Source: Vibrio proteolyticus NBRC 13287
Lineage (GTDB): Bacteria > Pseudomonadota > Gammaproteobacteria > Enterobacterales > Vibrionaceae
NCBI RefSeq assembly: GCF_000467125.1
Contig: NZ_BATJ01000012.1
Coordinates: 1-64,000 of the forward strand
DNA: 64,000 nucleotides
Reading direction: 5' to 3'
Part shown: one piece after another, positions 46,525 to 55,480 of the stretch
Layout: every line of letters starts with the position of its first letter
Numbering within the stretch: position 1 is the first letter of the stretch
Notes under the pieces: generated by a model
Database searches by the model: none
Seen by the model: the letters and a program-made list of their open reading frames with translations, nothing else
What the model was told of the DNA's origin: nothing
Position numbers and translations under genes: made by a program

Positions 46525-47130
46525 ATGGCTAAGCCAATTAAGATCACCCTTTACCGCTGGGCGGGAAGCTGGGGCCCATTTAAAGTCAATATTCCCTGTG
46601 GCGAGTGCACTCTGACCAAAGACATTCTCAATGATACGTTTGAGCATGAACTGGCTGATGTACCCGTAGAGCTGGAAGTCAAAGACTGGCTGTCACACTG
46701 GTGGGAACCGCTGAAACTGGGGGCATGGCATGCGCCGATTCTGGTTGTCGAAGGTAAAGTGGTCAGTCAGGGGGAAGCGCTCAATCGCGGTGTGTTGGTG
46801 CAGTCGGTGATTCAATCGTGGACCAAACGAGACAAGTTAAAAGGCAACATTGTTTATGGTAAAGCAACATGCCCTTATTGCGTCAAAGCCAAACAGCTGC
46901 TGGACAATGCAGGTATCGAATACCGCTACCATGACGTGGTAAAAGAAAGCGCAGCGCTATATCGAATGATTCCCGAAGTCAAAGCCATCATCGGCGAAAA
47001 AACGCCCGTAACGGTGCCACAGATCTGGCTTGACGGCCAATACGTTGGTGGTTGTGACAATCTGGAAGCCTGGCTGGATGAGCGGGGTTTAAAGTACGTC
47101 CCGGACAACGTGGTCAATCTTGACGCCTGA
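46525..47130 (+). CDS. Two-domain glutaredoxin-like protein
   Basis: 201 residues. The first 95 residues are thioredoxin-like with IPCGECTLT in the position of a redox motif, but with CGEC placed differently from normal. The second domain is a glutaredoxin: ATCPYCVKAKQLLDNAG with CPYC, cis-Pro TVPQIWLDGQYVGG, and GCDNLEAWLDERG. The two-domain architecture is uncommon for a bacterial glutaredoxin; related Vibrio proteins share it as far as I recall. A bidirectional terminator follows. Confidence 0.85.
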   Translation: MAKPIKITLYRWAGSWGPFKVNIPCGECTLTKDILNDTFEHELADVPVELEVKDWLSHWWEPLKLGAWHAPILVVEGKVVSQGEALNRGVLVQSVIQSWTKRDKLKGNIVYGKATCPYCVKAKQLLDNAGIEYRYHDVVKESAALYRMIPEVKAIIGEKTPVTVPQIWLDGQYVGGCDNLEAWLDERGLKYVPDNVVNLDA

Positions 47131-47155
47131 ACGGAGTGTCTGACAGCAAACCAGT

Positions 47156-47187
47156 AAAAAGCCCCGGCATCACTGCCGGGGCTTTTT
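47156..47187. terminator. Bidirectional terminator after the glutaredoxin-like gene
   Basis: Perfect 14-bp stem AAAAAGCCCCGGCA/TGCCGGGGCTTTTT with a 4-base loop. Serves both the glutaredoxin-like gene and the small gene on the minus strand. Confidence 0.95.
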
Positions 47188-47212
47188 GGGAAAGTCCATT
47201 TGCTGGCGTCTA

Positions 47213-47347
47213 TTACTTCGCCATCTTTTTCATCATTTTTTTAAAGAATGATGGTTTTTTCGCTTTTGGCTTACCGTAAAACGCTTCATGCATCGCTTGT
47301 TTTGCCACCATCTGTCCCAGATAGGCTGAACCCAGTTCGTAACTCAT
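47213..47347 (-). CDS. 44-residue basic small protein
   Basis: Starts MSYELGSAYLGQMVAKQAMH and ends with a Lys/Met-rich tail (FFKKMMKKMAK). GGAGA is 4 bases before the ATG and a strong terminator follows the stop, which together support a real gene. No transmembrane helix. The amphipathic, very basic C-terminus could bind RNA, DNA or membranes; no family recognised. Too short for usual gene prediction. Confidence 0.65.
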   Translation of the reverse strand: MSYELGSAYLGQMVAKQAMHEAFYGKPKAKKPSFFKKMMKKMAK

Positions 47348-47427
47348 CTTGTCTCCGATCATGCACTGGAAATACCGCCAAGAATTGTAATCGGGATCAC
47401 ATAAAAAACAAGCGCCATATCACATTT

Positions 47428-47781
47428 TTATTTGTCACGTTTTGGTTGACGATAGGTCTTCCCTGCTGCTTGATACGTATCTTTACGCTTTACTTCAAAC
47501 ATCGCATCAAAGAACCAGGCAACGAATGCAATCACGTCATCACCCTCATTCATGACGTGTTCAACAAACTCTTCTTCTTCGCCATCATCATTTGCTTGCG
47601 TCGTGACGTGATAAATGCGCTTTTCACCGTCGATGTCCGCCAAAGCAAACTGGCCGCTCAAAGACAATGCCGCTTCGGCCACGTCACTGTCGTCACTCGT
47701 TTTCAGTAGCTCCAGCGCCCGTGGCAGGGTTTGTTGTTCGCATGCGGCTTTCACCAGAGCTTCAAATTCTTTCTGTTGCAT
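47428..47781 (-). CDS. Conserved hypothetical protein, small and acidic
   Basis: 117 residues from the ATG at 47781, chosen because GAGG lies 8 bases upstream; a longer frame reaches 47835. Mostly helical and acidic (ANDDGEEEEFVEHVMNEGDD), with a basic end. No signal peptide or membrane helix and no family I recognise. It lies between the 44-residue gene and the MFS gene, same strand as both. Confidence 0.7.
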   Translation of the reverse strand: MQQKEFEALVKAACEQQTLPRALELLKTSDDSDVAEAALSLSGQFALADIDGEKRIYHVTTQANDDGEEEEFVEHVMNEGDDVIAFVAWFFDAMFEVKRKDTYQAAGKTYRQPKRDK

Positions 47782-47831
47782 GGAGGTATCCTCTAAAAGT
47801 TTCGCGCATTGTATCAACCCCCTTTCGGGTT

Positions 47832-49043
47832 TCAAGCGAACTCTCGCCCGCCCAGACGACGAAACTGGCGCAACGCGAGCACTGTAATCATGCTAAGCGC
47901 CACTAGCAGGTAAAATCCGCCCAGCGCATCCTGATTGGTCACCCAGTGTTCCACCAGATACCCGCCAAACAGCCCGGCTATACACATCTGTACAGAACCA
48001 GACAGCGCAGACACGGCGCCAGCCTGTCGTTTGTGCGGCTCGAGCAACATGCTCAGCGACAACGGGAACGACATCCCCTGTGCAATGGTCAGACAGGTAA
48101 ACGCCCAGGTCAGGTTAAAAATAGTCGTCGGCGTATTGAGCAGCCACAGTCCGGAAAAAACAATGATCGCGATGGCGAGCAGCATCAAACGGCTTCGGGA
48201 CATAAAACGGTTGAGCACATTGAGCGAGACACTGCCAATCAGCAACCCGGCAGACGGAATGATCATGATCGAACCGTACTCAGCAACACTCAACCCCAAC
48301 TGATGCTGCATAAGAAACGGCAGTACCGACAGAGACACCAGGCTGCCAAGGTAACTCACCCAGTTGAAACTGGCGCTGCTGATCACTTGAGGGTTGCGGA
48401 TCAGTTGCCAATAGGTCACAACGACATCGCTTAACCGAAAGCGCCGTTTGGCATAAGGCAAAGTCTCCGGCAATATTCGCCAGCCGAGAATAAAGATCGC
48501 ACTCAAATACAAAAGCACAAACACAAACACCGCCTGCCAGCCAAAGTGGAACGCGATCCAGCCACCGAATACCGGCGAAATGATCGGCATAATCGATGCC
48601 GTCACGGAGATGTAAGACAAAGCTTTGGTCAGGTGCACGCCATCATAACTGTCGCGCAGCACGCTGCGGCCAAGTACCGACGCACTGCCGGCGCCGAGTC
48701 CCTGTAGCAGACGTCCCGCTTCCAGCGCCGTAAAGCTGTCCGCTCCGCTGAGGCACAATACTGTGCCAACAAGATACACGCCTTGACCGAGCAGGAATAC
48801 CGGGCGGCGTCCAATGGCATCGGACATCGGGCCATAAAACAGTTGTGACAACCCAAACCCAAGCAGGAACAGAGTGACCAACATTTGTACCTGAGCTTGT
48901 CCCACCGCCAACTGCTCGCTGATCACTGGCAGTGAAGGCAAGTAAATACTCACACCTACCTGCCCGGTGGCGATGATCATCATCGCCAGCAGCATCGGTG
49001 TTTTTTTGAAACGGTCTGCATCATTTTTCTTCATATCAGCCAT
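47832..49043 (-). CDS. Bcr/CflA-family MFS drug efflux transporter
   Basis: 403 residues with twelve transmembrane helices. Drug:H+ antiporter motifs: motif A as GPMSDAIGRRPVFLLGQGVY and motif C as a Gly/Pro-rich helix 5 (IMPIISPVFGGWIAFHFGW). The Bcr/CflA group exports bicyclomycin, chloramphenicol and related compounds. Divergent from a LysR gene 83 bases away, the usual arrangement for a regulator and its target. Confidence 0.92.
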   Translation of the reverse strand: MADMKKNDADRFKKTPMLLAMMIIATGQVGVSIYLPSLPVISEQLAVGQAQVQMLVTLFLLGFGLSQLFYGPMSDAIGRRPVFLLGQGVYLVGTVLCLSGADSFTALEAGRLLQGLGAGSASVLGRSVLRDSYDGVHLTKALSYISVTASIMPIISPVFGGWIAFHFGWQAVFVFVLLYLSAIFILGWRILPETLPYAKRRFRLSDVVVTYWQLIRNPQVISSASFNWVSYLGSLVSLSVLPFLMQHQLGLSVAEYGSIMIIPSAGLLIGSVSLNVLNRFMSRSRLMLLAIAIIVFSGLWLLNTPTTIFNLTWAFTCLTIAQGMSFPLSLSMLLEPHKRQAGAVSALSGSVQMCIAGLFGGYLVEHWVTNQDALGGFYLLVALSMITVLALRQFRRLGGREFA

Positions 49044-49125
49044 TCTAAATTACCAACTCTTAAGTGATAATCTATTAAAATGGAAATAAATTAAGTCCTT
49101 TTAGGAATGAGTGTAAGGTGGGAAT

Positions 49126-50007
49126 ATGGATTGGATTCAAGGCATCGACAGCTTTATAAAAGTTGTCGAAGAAGGCAGTTTTAACGGCGCAGCCCGCCGG
49201 CTCAACACCACCAGCTCAGCCATCAGTAAACGGATTCACTGGCTGGAAGAACGGGTTGGTGTGCAACTGCTCAAACGCACCACACGCTCAGTCACGCAAA
49301 CCGAAGCCGGTGCGCTGTTTTATGAGCGCGCTAAAGATTCGATAGACCGTTTGCAGTCCATCATCGATGAAACCCGTTCAGTCAGTCAAAGTCCGGCGGG
49401 CCTGCTGAAAATCGGGGCCACCATCGCGGTCGGCTCAAAGTTTCTGGTTCAATATCTGGACGACTTCCTCAAGCAATATCCGGATATCCGGATTCAGCTG
49501 ACGACCACCGCGCCGGGCCAGATACCGGAGATGAGTCTGGATCTGTTTATCAGTCGTGAACTGGAACAATTCAATTCGCTGAGTTACAAAGCCACGCCAC
49601 TGTTTGAACAGCGGATCGGTTTTTACGCCTCCCCCAGTTACATTACCGAGTACGGTGTGCCGACCACGATTGAGGAGCTCAAACAACATAAGGTTCTGAT
49701 TTGGGGTGAACGCCCCCAGCGGGAGTTTAAGTTTTCGAAAGGCAAGCGGACGGTTCTCAGTGGTAACTTCGCCACCACTAACCCCGAAGCGCTGTTTTAC
49801 GCCGCCAAAAACGGTATGGGGATTCTGATCAGCAATGATGTAATGATCAAAGAAGATGTACGATCGGGCGCTCTGGTGCGCATTTTGCCCGACGTGACGA
49901 CCAACGATTCCACCGTCTACGCCTATTACCCGAAGCTAGATTACGAACACACCCGCACGAAATTGTTTCTCAATTACTTGAAAATGCGCTTGTCTCAGGC
50001 CGGATAA
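49126..50007 (+). CDS. LysR-family transcriptional regulator
   Basis: 293 residues. N-terminal winged HTH (FIKVVEEGSFNGAARRLNTT, then SSAISKRIHWLEERVGVQLL and KRTTRSVTQTEAG), followed by a two-lobed periplasmic-binding-like effector domain. Resembles the DsdC/YafC-type group. AAGG lies 9 bases before the ATG. Divergent from the Bcr/CflA transporter, its probable target. Confidence 0.92.
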   Translation: MDWIQGIDSFIKVVEEGSFNGAARRLNTTSSAISKRIHWLEERVGVQLLKRTTRSVTQTEAGALFYERAKDSIDRLQSIIDETRSVSQSPAGLLKIGATIAVGSKFLVQYLDDFLKQYPDIRIQLTTTAPGQIPEMSLDLFISRELEQFNSLSYKATPLFEQRIGFYASPSYITEYGVPTTIEELKQHKVLIWGERPQREFKFSKGKRTVLSGNFATTNPEALFYAAKNGMGILISNDVMIKEDVRSGALVRILPDVTTNDSTVYAYYPKLDYEHTRTKLFLNYLKMRLSQAG

Positions 50008-50010
50008 GGC

Positions 50011-50035
50011 TCTCCCCCAGACACACCGGGGGAGA
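50011..50035. other. GC-rich hairpin between convergent LysR and MepM genes
   Basis: Perfect 8-bp stem TCTCCCCC/GGGGGAGA, but no T-run on either strand, so it is only a possible termination aid. Confidence 0.35.
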
Positions 50036-50042
50036 AGCGATG

Positions 50043-51350
50043 TTAGCTTTCCACTGGCTCGGTTTTCGGTTCCACGTTCGCCAGCTTGGCTTCTTGTGCT
50101 TTTAGCATGGCGTTGAGCTTGTCACGGTTGGCCTTAAACTGAGCCATTTCCGCTTTTGGCACTGAACTGGCCATCGGAATTTTTGCTGTCACAGGGTTCA
50201 CCGGACGACCACGCATAATGAACTCATAATGAATGTGCGGTCCGGTTACGCGGCCGGTGGCGCCAGACAAGCCAATGCGCTGACCACGACTGATTCGCTG
50301 GCCTTTTTTCACCAGAATCTTGCTCAGATGCAGATACCGGGTCTTGTATGCGCCGCCATGCTGCAACACAACATATTTGCCTGCGTACGGGTGATTGCGA
50401 GTCATGATCACCACACCGTCGCCTGTTGCCACAATCGGCGTACCACTTGGCGTAGCCCAATCCGTACCGTTATGCGGGGCAACCCGACCAGTGACAGGGT
50501 GGTGACGATTTGGATCGAACTTGGAGCTCATACGGTAATTGCCTTTAAACGGATGACGCTGAAACGCGCGCTGCAGACTATTACCATCCTGATCGTAGTA
50601 CTGACCATCGCTGTGCAAATAAATTGAAATGACCCGATTGCGATTGTAAATTCTGACCGCCTCAATTTCGCTGTTCCCCGTCATTTCATCGCCGACATAC
50701 TGACGTGACTGCACCACTTCAAAGCGATCACCAGCCCGCAGGTCACGCTTGAAGTTGATCTTGTCTTTCAGCAAAGTCACGATTTGACTGATTTCAGCGC
50801 TGTTGAGGCCAAGTTTGTTAACCGATGCGGACAAACTGCCATGAATTTCTCCCACCACCGGGACTTGTTTCCAGGTGCCCGGGATCTTAACGTCACGATA
50901 CCCAAACGAACCATCATCCAGACGCGTATAAACCGCATGTTCAGCAATATTGAACACCAGTTCCATTTTTTTCAGATCGCCGGTTTCTGTTTTCCAGAAG
51001 CGTAATGTATTACCTGGTTTGAGCGTATCGAGCACCAGATAGTTTAAATCGGTTTCCATGACTCTCATCAGCTCCTGATAGGAGAATCCTAACGTGCTGA
51101 ATATCGAGCTCAGGTTGTCACCTTTCGAAATTTGGTATTCATAATCAGGGATGTCATGAGCCACCTGATTTTCAGCCAGAATGGTGTCAATCACCTGAGA
51201 TTCCGGCAACGAGAGCTCAACAGTGCCCTGGAGCGAGCTGTCTCGCGAAGAAGAGAAGATCGCGATCGCTACGATAGGAAGGCACGCAGCTAGGATCTTT
51301 TTTTGTTTTGACCACGCTGAAATACGCGCAGCTACAGACTTCGGACGCAC
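50043..51350 (-). CDS. mepM: MepM-type murein DD-endopeptidase (LysM and M23 domains)
   Basis: 435 residues from the GTG at 51350 (GAGG 6 bases upstream) rather than the TTG at 51362. One N-terminal membrane anchor (ILAACLPIVAIAIFSSS). An OapA/LysM-like domain with YQISKGDNLSSIFSTLG binds peptidoglycan. The M23 lysostaphin-type domain has the zinc motifs HNGTDWATP (H..D) and HIHYEF (HxH), plus the third His in YLHLSKIL. Cleaves D-Ala-mDAP cross-links for cell-wall growth. Monocistronic. Confidence 0.92.
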   Translation of the reverse strand: MRPKSVAARISAWSKQKKILAACLPIVAIAIFSSSRDSSLQGTVELSLPESQVIDTILAENQVAHDIPDYEYQISKGDNLSSIFSTLGFSYQELMRVMETDLNYLVLDTLKPGNTLRFWKTETGDLKKMELVFNIAEHAVYTRLDDGSFGYRDVKIPGTWKQVPVVGEIHGSLSASVNKLGLNSAEISQIVTLLKDKINFKRDLRAGDRFEVVQSRQYVGDEMTGNSEIEAVRIYNRNRVISIYLHSDGQYYDQDGNSLQRAFQRHPFKGNYRMSSKFDPNRHHPVTGRVAPHNGTDWATPSGTPIVATGDGVVIMTRNHPYAGKYVVLQHGGAYKTRYLHLSKILVKKGQRISRGQRIGLSGATGRVTGPHIHYEFIMRGRPVNPVTAKIPMASSVPKAEMAQFKANRDKLNAMLKAQEAKLANVEPKTEPVES

Positions 51351-51437
51351 AATAAGCCTCAATAGAGTGTAAACGAAGTGATTAGACTACGGTTTTGAAA
51401 AAAAATTTCTAGGTTTGGATTGTAAAAGTAAGATCAA

Positions 51438-51459
51438 AAAAGGCGCAATTGCGCCTTTT
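51438..51459. terminator. Palindromic terminator after the CBM48 gene
   Basis: Perfect 11-bp palindrome AAAAGGCGCAA/TTGCGCCTTTT with flanking T and A runs; lies downstream of the small CBM48 gene on the minus strand and could also act on plus-strand read-through. Confidence 0.75.
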
Positions 51460-51540
51460 ATATTTACCAGACTTTTCCAAGTAAGCGTTCACTTCGGCCA
51501 AATTTATCATTTGACCACCTCACGGCAAAAAAGTGGTCAA

Positions 51541-51840
51541 TCATGCGTACGTCACCACAGTGGAATTATCTTCACCGAAACCATTTGGCTTATAATTGTC
51601 AGCATGAGGATCGTTGACCCAACGTTCGTTATCGATCAAGTAGCGAAATTCAAACTCACCGTCTTTTGGCAGACGGGTTTTGTATTTGTAACATTTGGAT
51701 TTCGCCACGCGCGTCATTTCGATCGGCTGCCACTGCAAAAAGTCGGCAACCAGCGCCACCGAATCTCCGGCCAGTTCTTGAGGTAACTCAAAAGTCACTT
51801 CCACTTCGTCTTTGGTTTTAAAAAATCGCTTATTAATCAT
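51541..51840 (-). CDS. CBM48/AMPK glycogen-binding domain protein
   Basis: 99 residues, almost entirely one carbohydrate-binding module of the isoamylase N-terminal type: VEVTFELPQELAGDSVALVA, FLQWQPIEMTR, YKTRLPKDGEFEFRYLIDN and RWVNDPHADNY, where Trp residues would bind glucan. No catalytic domain. Stand-alone CBM48 proteins are widespread in Vibrionaceae and their role is not established; links to glycogen metabolism are likely. GGAG precedes the ATG. Confidence 0.9.
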   Translation of the reverse strand: MINKRFFKTKDEVEVTFELPQELAGDSVALVADFLQWQPIEMTRVAKSKCYKYKTRLPKDGEFEFRYLIDNERWVNDPHADNYKPNGFGEDNSTVVTYA

Positions 51841-51968
51841 CTCAAACTCCGTTTTGTTTCAGGTGTCACGACGTTCTCATACCTTGTTAAATATCAGCAT
51901 TGCTGTAGAAGCACGCCCGATACCAACGTGGGCCTGAGCTTCCGCTTTCCCCTGTTCCAACAGGATGA

Positions 51969-52595
51969 TTATGGTGTCTTCAGCAGTTTAGCCTGCGAAG
52001 ATATCGCAAAAAGTATAGCGTGACTTTGCGTCGGTGCGTCCGCCATTGATTGACCAGCTTCACGAACTTTCATATTAACCCGCACTCCGTTCGGTTCTGC
52101 TGTGACAGCCGTGACTTCAATTCTGTCGCCAAGAAAATGGGTATCCGCCACCACCATACGGCTTCTTTGCGAATCAAAACGAAACAGCGTCAAATAATAA
52201 AAAGCCCCCGAACCCTGATTGGAAACCACCATGGGCGCAAGATAGAGCGCGTCGCCCTCGGTCGTCCACGGTATAAGCCGTTGGGTATCCACCACCACTT
52301 GGCCTCGCTCGATGCCGTCGTCATACCGGCCGCGAGCTTGGTGGAGATCCGGGTCATATTGATCGATAAACGCGAATGCTTTGCTTTGCGGAACTTCAAT
52401 CGTCCATGGATTTGCGGATTGAATCGAGAAAACCTGATCTACAATTGGATCAGCAGACACCTTCTGAGCAGGAAACTTAGCCAGAATCTCCTCATCACTG
52501 AGGCTGAAACGATAAACGCCGGCAATGGCAACAATGACCAGCAGCACGATGGGAATAAGGAGAATAAGAGGTAGGGGTAAGCGTCGCTTGTTCAT
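51969..52595 (-). CDS. Membrane-anchored protein of unknown function
   Basis: 208 residues from the ATG at 52595; the frame extends to 52835 but without a ribosome site and through a stretch unlike the rest. A single N-terminal helix (LPLILLIPIVLLVIVAIAGV) anchors a periplasmic domain with YDPDLHQARGRYDDGIERGQ and AFYYLTLFRFDSQRSRMVVA. No family recognised. Stands alone, divergent from the GFA-family gene. Confidence 0.72.
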   Translation of the reverse strand: MNKRRLPLPLILLIPIVLLVIVAIAGVYRFSLSDEEILAKFPAQKVSADPIVDQVFSIQSANPWTIEVPQSKAFAFIDQYDPDLHQARGRYDDGIERGQVVVDTQRLIPWTTEGDALYLAPMVVSNQGSGAFYYLTLFRFDSQRSRMVVADTHFLGDRIEVTAVTAEPNGVRVNMKVREAGQSMADAPTQSHAILFAISSQAKLLKTP

Positions 52596-52670
52596 AATCG
52601 ATCCGGTGTCTTGTATCTTGGTTATTAGGATAGCTAATGGCGATACCTTACCACAGCGAAGGTACAGAAG

Positions 52671-53081
52671 ATGATGGAAAGTAAATACAAAATTAGAATT
52701 GCTGACTGCAGTTGCGGTCAGGTGAATCTGGTCTGCCGTGGCGAACCAGCCCGCACTTCGCTGTGCCACTGTTTTGAGTGTCAGAAACGAACCGGCAGCG
52801 TTTTCGGTGTTCAGGCCCGTTTCGGCGCAGAGCAAGTCTCTTACAGTGGTGACATGACTGAGTATACCCGCCTGGCCGACAGTGGTGCAGAAGTCACCTA
52901 CTCCTTCTGTCCGCGTTGCAGCACCACAATGCTAATGCGATTGAGTGCCCTGCCGGACATGCTTGTCATTCCCGTCGGTGTCTTTAACCAGCTCGACTTT
53001 GCGCCACCGAGTTTCAGCGTGTATGAGGAGCGTAAACAAGGATGGGTGCAGTTTGACTGCCAAATCGAATACGACCGTTGA
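52671..53081 (+). CDS. GFA-family zinc-binding protein
   Basis: 136 residues with the glutathione-dependent formaldehyde-activating (GFA/CENP-V) zinc pattern: DCSCGQVNLVC, SLCHCFECQKRTGS, and a CPRCST near residue 85. The fold binds zinc through these cysteines; the original enzymatic role of the family is disputed. Monocistronic, ended by a terminator. Confidence 0.9.
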   Translation: MMESKYKIRIADCSCGQVNLVCRGEPARTSLCHCFECQKRTGSVFGVQARFGAEQVSYSGDMTEYTRLADSGAEVTYSFCPRCSTTMLMRLSALPDMLVIPVGVFNQLDFAPPSFSVYEERKQGWVQFDCQIEYDR

Positions 53082-53107
53082 CCACATTAGCGGCAAAGTA
53101 AAACATG

Positions 53108-53135
53108 ATCCAGCTCATCACGGGCTGGATTTTTT
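53108..53135 (+). terminator. Intrinsic terminator of the GFA-family gene
   Basis: ATCCAGC/GCTGGAT stem (53108-53130) followed by six T residues. Confidence 0.85.
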
Positions 53136-53231
53136 GTTTATGGCGCTTGATCTTCCCAGCATCAGGATTATGATGCAATTACAATAATATTATAATGTGA
53201 TTAACATGTTTTCCGTGAGGAGTAACGCACC

Positions 53232-54866
53232 ATGTTGGCCATTCTCGAAGCCAGACAAGCCGGCCTGCTGAATAAACACCAGTGGGTCAGAAACATCATT
53301 GCCGGTGTCATCGTTGGGGTCGTCGCCCTGCCCCTTGCCATGGCCTTTGCTATCGCGTCCGGCGTCAAACCCGAACAAGGTATCTATACCTCCATCATCG
53401 CAGGCGTTTGCGTCTCACTGTTTGGGGGAAGCCGGGTTCAGATCGCCGGCCCAACCGGTGCTTTCATCGTGGTACTTTCGGGGATCACCGCGCAGTATGG
53501 CTTTGAAGGTTTACAAATTGCTACGCTGATGGCTGGCGGCATCTTGCTGCTGCTTGGGTTGGCTAAAATGGGCAGCATCATTAAATTCATCCCTGCGCCT
53601 GTGATTGTCGGCTTTACTGCCGGGATCGGTGTGATCATCTGGGTTGGACAATGGCGGGATTTTTTTGGTTTGCCTGAGATACATGGTCAGCATTTCCATC
53701 AAAAACTGTTGCAGTTATTTGAAGTTCTGCCTCAGTTTCACCTGACCACCACCCTGCTGGCATTGTTGTCGCTGGCACTGGTTCTGCTTGGTCCGAAATT
53801 ACCCGGCGTTAAGCGCGTGCCCGGGCCACTGCTGGCGTTGTTGGTCGTTACCAGCCTCCAATATCTATTTCAGTTTGACGACGTGCGAACCATCGGCTCA
53901 GCCTTTGGCGGCATTCCACAGGGGTTGCCTGAGTTTTCTTTGCCCAACGTGACCTGGGGAAAAATGATCGAATTGCTTGGACCGGCTTTTACCATCGCGA
54001 TGCTCGGGGCCATTGAATCACTGCTGTCTGCTGTTGTCGCCGATGGCATGGCAGGCACACGTCACAACTCTAATCAGGAGCTGGTCGGCCAGGGCATTGC
54101 CAACATCGCGGCACCACTGTTCGGCGGGTTTGCGGCAACCGGCGCCATTGCCCGTACAGCAACCAACATTCGCAATGGCGGCAATTCCCCACTTGCAGGT
54201 GTGATTCACTCAGTGGTGCTGGTGTTGATCCTGCTGCTGCTGGCACCTCTGGCGGTCCATATTCCGCTTGCCACACTGGCCGCCATCTTGTTTGTGGTGG
54301 CATGGAACATGAGTGAAGCCCGGCATTTTATCGCGATGATCAAGCGCGCACCACGTGCAGATGTGGTGATTTTACTGATGACGTTTACTCTGACGGTCTT
54401 CGCGGATCTGGTGGTCGCGGTCAACATTGGGGTGATTCTTGCCACGCTGCACTTCCTGCGCCGGATGGCAAGCAGCGTGGCCGTGCATCAAGCCAGCCAC
54501 AAAGAGTTGGTGGAAGAGTTCGCGCACAAAGGATTAGGCGAGCTTCCACCAGACGTACTGGTCTTTACCATCGACGGGCCATTTTTCTTCGCCGCCGTGG
54601 AAAATTTTGAGCAGGCACTCTCCAATACTCACACTGAACCCAAAACACTGATCATTCGTCTGCGCTGGGTCCCGTTTATTGATATCACTGGCTTACAGGC
54701 GCTCGAAGACGTAATTCGGGCTCAGCAAAGCAAAGGCGTTACGGTGATGTTGTCCGGGGCCAACGAGCGGGTTGATAAGAAGCTGCGTAGAGCCGGAGTG
54801 GTGGGTTTGGTTGGAGAAGAACACTATTTCGCGCACATCGAACTGGCGTTGCAAGCCCTAAAATAA
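53232..54866 (+). CDS. SulP-family anion transporter with STAS domain
   Basis: 544 residues. Membrane part of about 10-14 helices with the SulP signature region GVIVGVVALPLAMAFAIASG and GGSRVQIAGPTGAFIVVLSG, and FGGFAATGAIARTATNIRNG. C-terminal STAS domain (about 435-540) with VLVFTIDGPFFFAAVENFEQ and the DITGLQALEDV region. Substrates of SulP proteins include sulfate, bicarbonate and dicarboxylates. AGGAG lies 10 bases before the ATG. No operon partner. Confidence 0.93.
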   Translation: MLAILEARQAGLLNKHQWVRNIIAGVIVGVVALPLAMAFAIASGVKPEQGIYTSIIAGVCVSLFGGSRVQIAGPTGAFIVVLSGITAQYGFEGLQIATLMAGGILLLLGLAKMGSIIKFIPAPVIVGFTAGIGVIIWVGQWRDFFGLPEIHGQHFHQKLLQLFEVLPQFHLTTTLLALLSLALVLLGPKLPGVKRVPGPLLALLVVTSLQYLFQFDDVRTIGSAFGGIPQGLPEFSLPNVTWGKMIELLGPAFTIAMLGAIESLLSAVVADGMAGTRHNSNQELVGQGIANIAAPLFGGFAATGAIARTATNIRNGGNSPLAGVIHSVVLVLILLLLAPLAVHIPLATLAAILFVVAWNMSEARHFIAMIKRAPRADVVILLMTFTLTVFADLVVAVNIGVILATLHFLRRMASSVAVHQASHKELVEEFAHKGLGELPPDVLVFTIDGPFFFAAVENFEQALSNTHTEPKTLIIRLRWVPFIDITGLQALEDVIRAQQSKGVTVMLSGANERVDKKLRRAGVVGLVGEEHYFAHIELALQALK

Positions 54867-54870
54867 TGCA

Positions 54871-54895
54871 ATAAGCGGCGCAAGCCGCTTATTTT
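54871..54895. terminator. Bidirectional terminator shared by SulP and RHH genes
   Basis: Perfect 9-bp stem ATAAGCGGC/GCCGCTTAT with GCAA loop. The T-run on the plus strand follows it. Its second arm contains the stop codon of the RHH gene. Confidence 0.85.
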
Positions 54896-55077
54896 ACCTG
54901 CGGGTTATTGGTCGCCCCGTCATCCAGATAGCTGACACCGTGCTTGTCCAGATAATCGCGAATCAATTGGCGAACGACTTGCGAAGGCGTGAGATCCTGC
55001 TGGGCGCACAACGACTCAAACGCTTGCTTTTTTCTTGGGTCAATCAACACGGTCAAACGTGCACTTTTCTTTTCCAT
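54889..55077 (-). CDS. Ribbon-helix-helix (CopG-like) small protein
   Basis: 62 residues: a ribbon strand ARLTVLIDPRKKQAFESLCA and helix pair with TPSQVVRQLIRDYLDKHG, the ribbon-helix-helix DNA-binding fold. Acidic C-terminal tail. RHH proteins often act as antitoxins or small repressors, but no toxin gene lies beside it. Closed by the bidirectional terminator. Confidence 0.8.
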   Translation of the reverse strand: MEKKSARLTVLIDPRKKQAFESLCAQQDLTPSQVVRQLIRDYLDKHGVSYLDDGATNNPQVK

Positions 55078-55480
55078 TGTTCTTCACCAACATGATAATC
55101 CAATTAACATCAAATTATCATCCCCAACGCTCTGCAACAACTCTGATCCGCATTTTTTGTCACGCATTTCTCATTCTGGGCGCTTTTATTTATCAGCCGC
55201 TCAACAACCATTCCTTCTGGCCTCAACGAATTAACCATACATCAGTCGGTAAAAAACACATGCCTTTCAATAAAACATCGGATATATTGCAACACACTGG
55301 AAACATATTTTTAACCAAAATATGCAATCAGTACGGACTTTTCGTCTGAATAATTAACCCATTATGTTGAATAGTATTGCATCCGATTACAAATGCAGAT
55401 ACTCTTGTCAGTAGTGAGTAATTAAGGATGTTTAGTGAATACATATGCCACGGAGTTGGCAGTAATTGACTAGCAGTAAC
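55078..55480. other. AT-rich gene-free region before the YjiH-type transporter gene
   Basis: About 400 bases that must hold both divergent promoters. It is AT-rich with scattered TTGACA/TATAAT-like hexamers, none outstanding. No ORF or hairpin with support was found. A GGAG at 55452-55455 may serve a TTG start at 55466 for the transporter. Confidence 0.4.

Noticed and set aside
54889..55077. RHH protein as antitoxin of a toxin-antitoxin pair
   Set aside because: No small toxin-like gene is adjacent; both neighbours are large transporters on the opposite strand.
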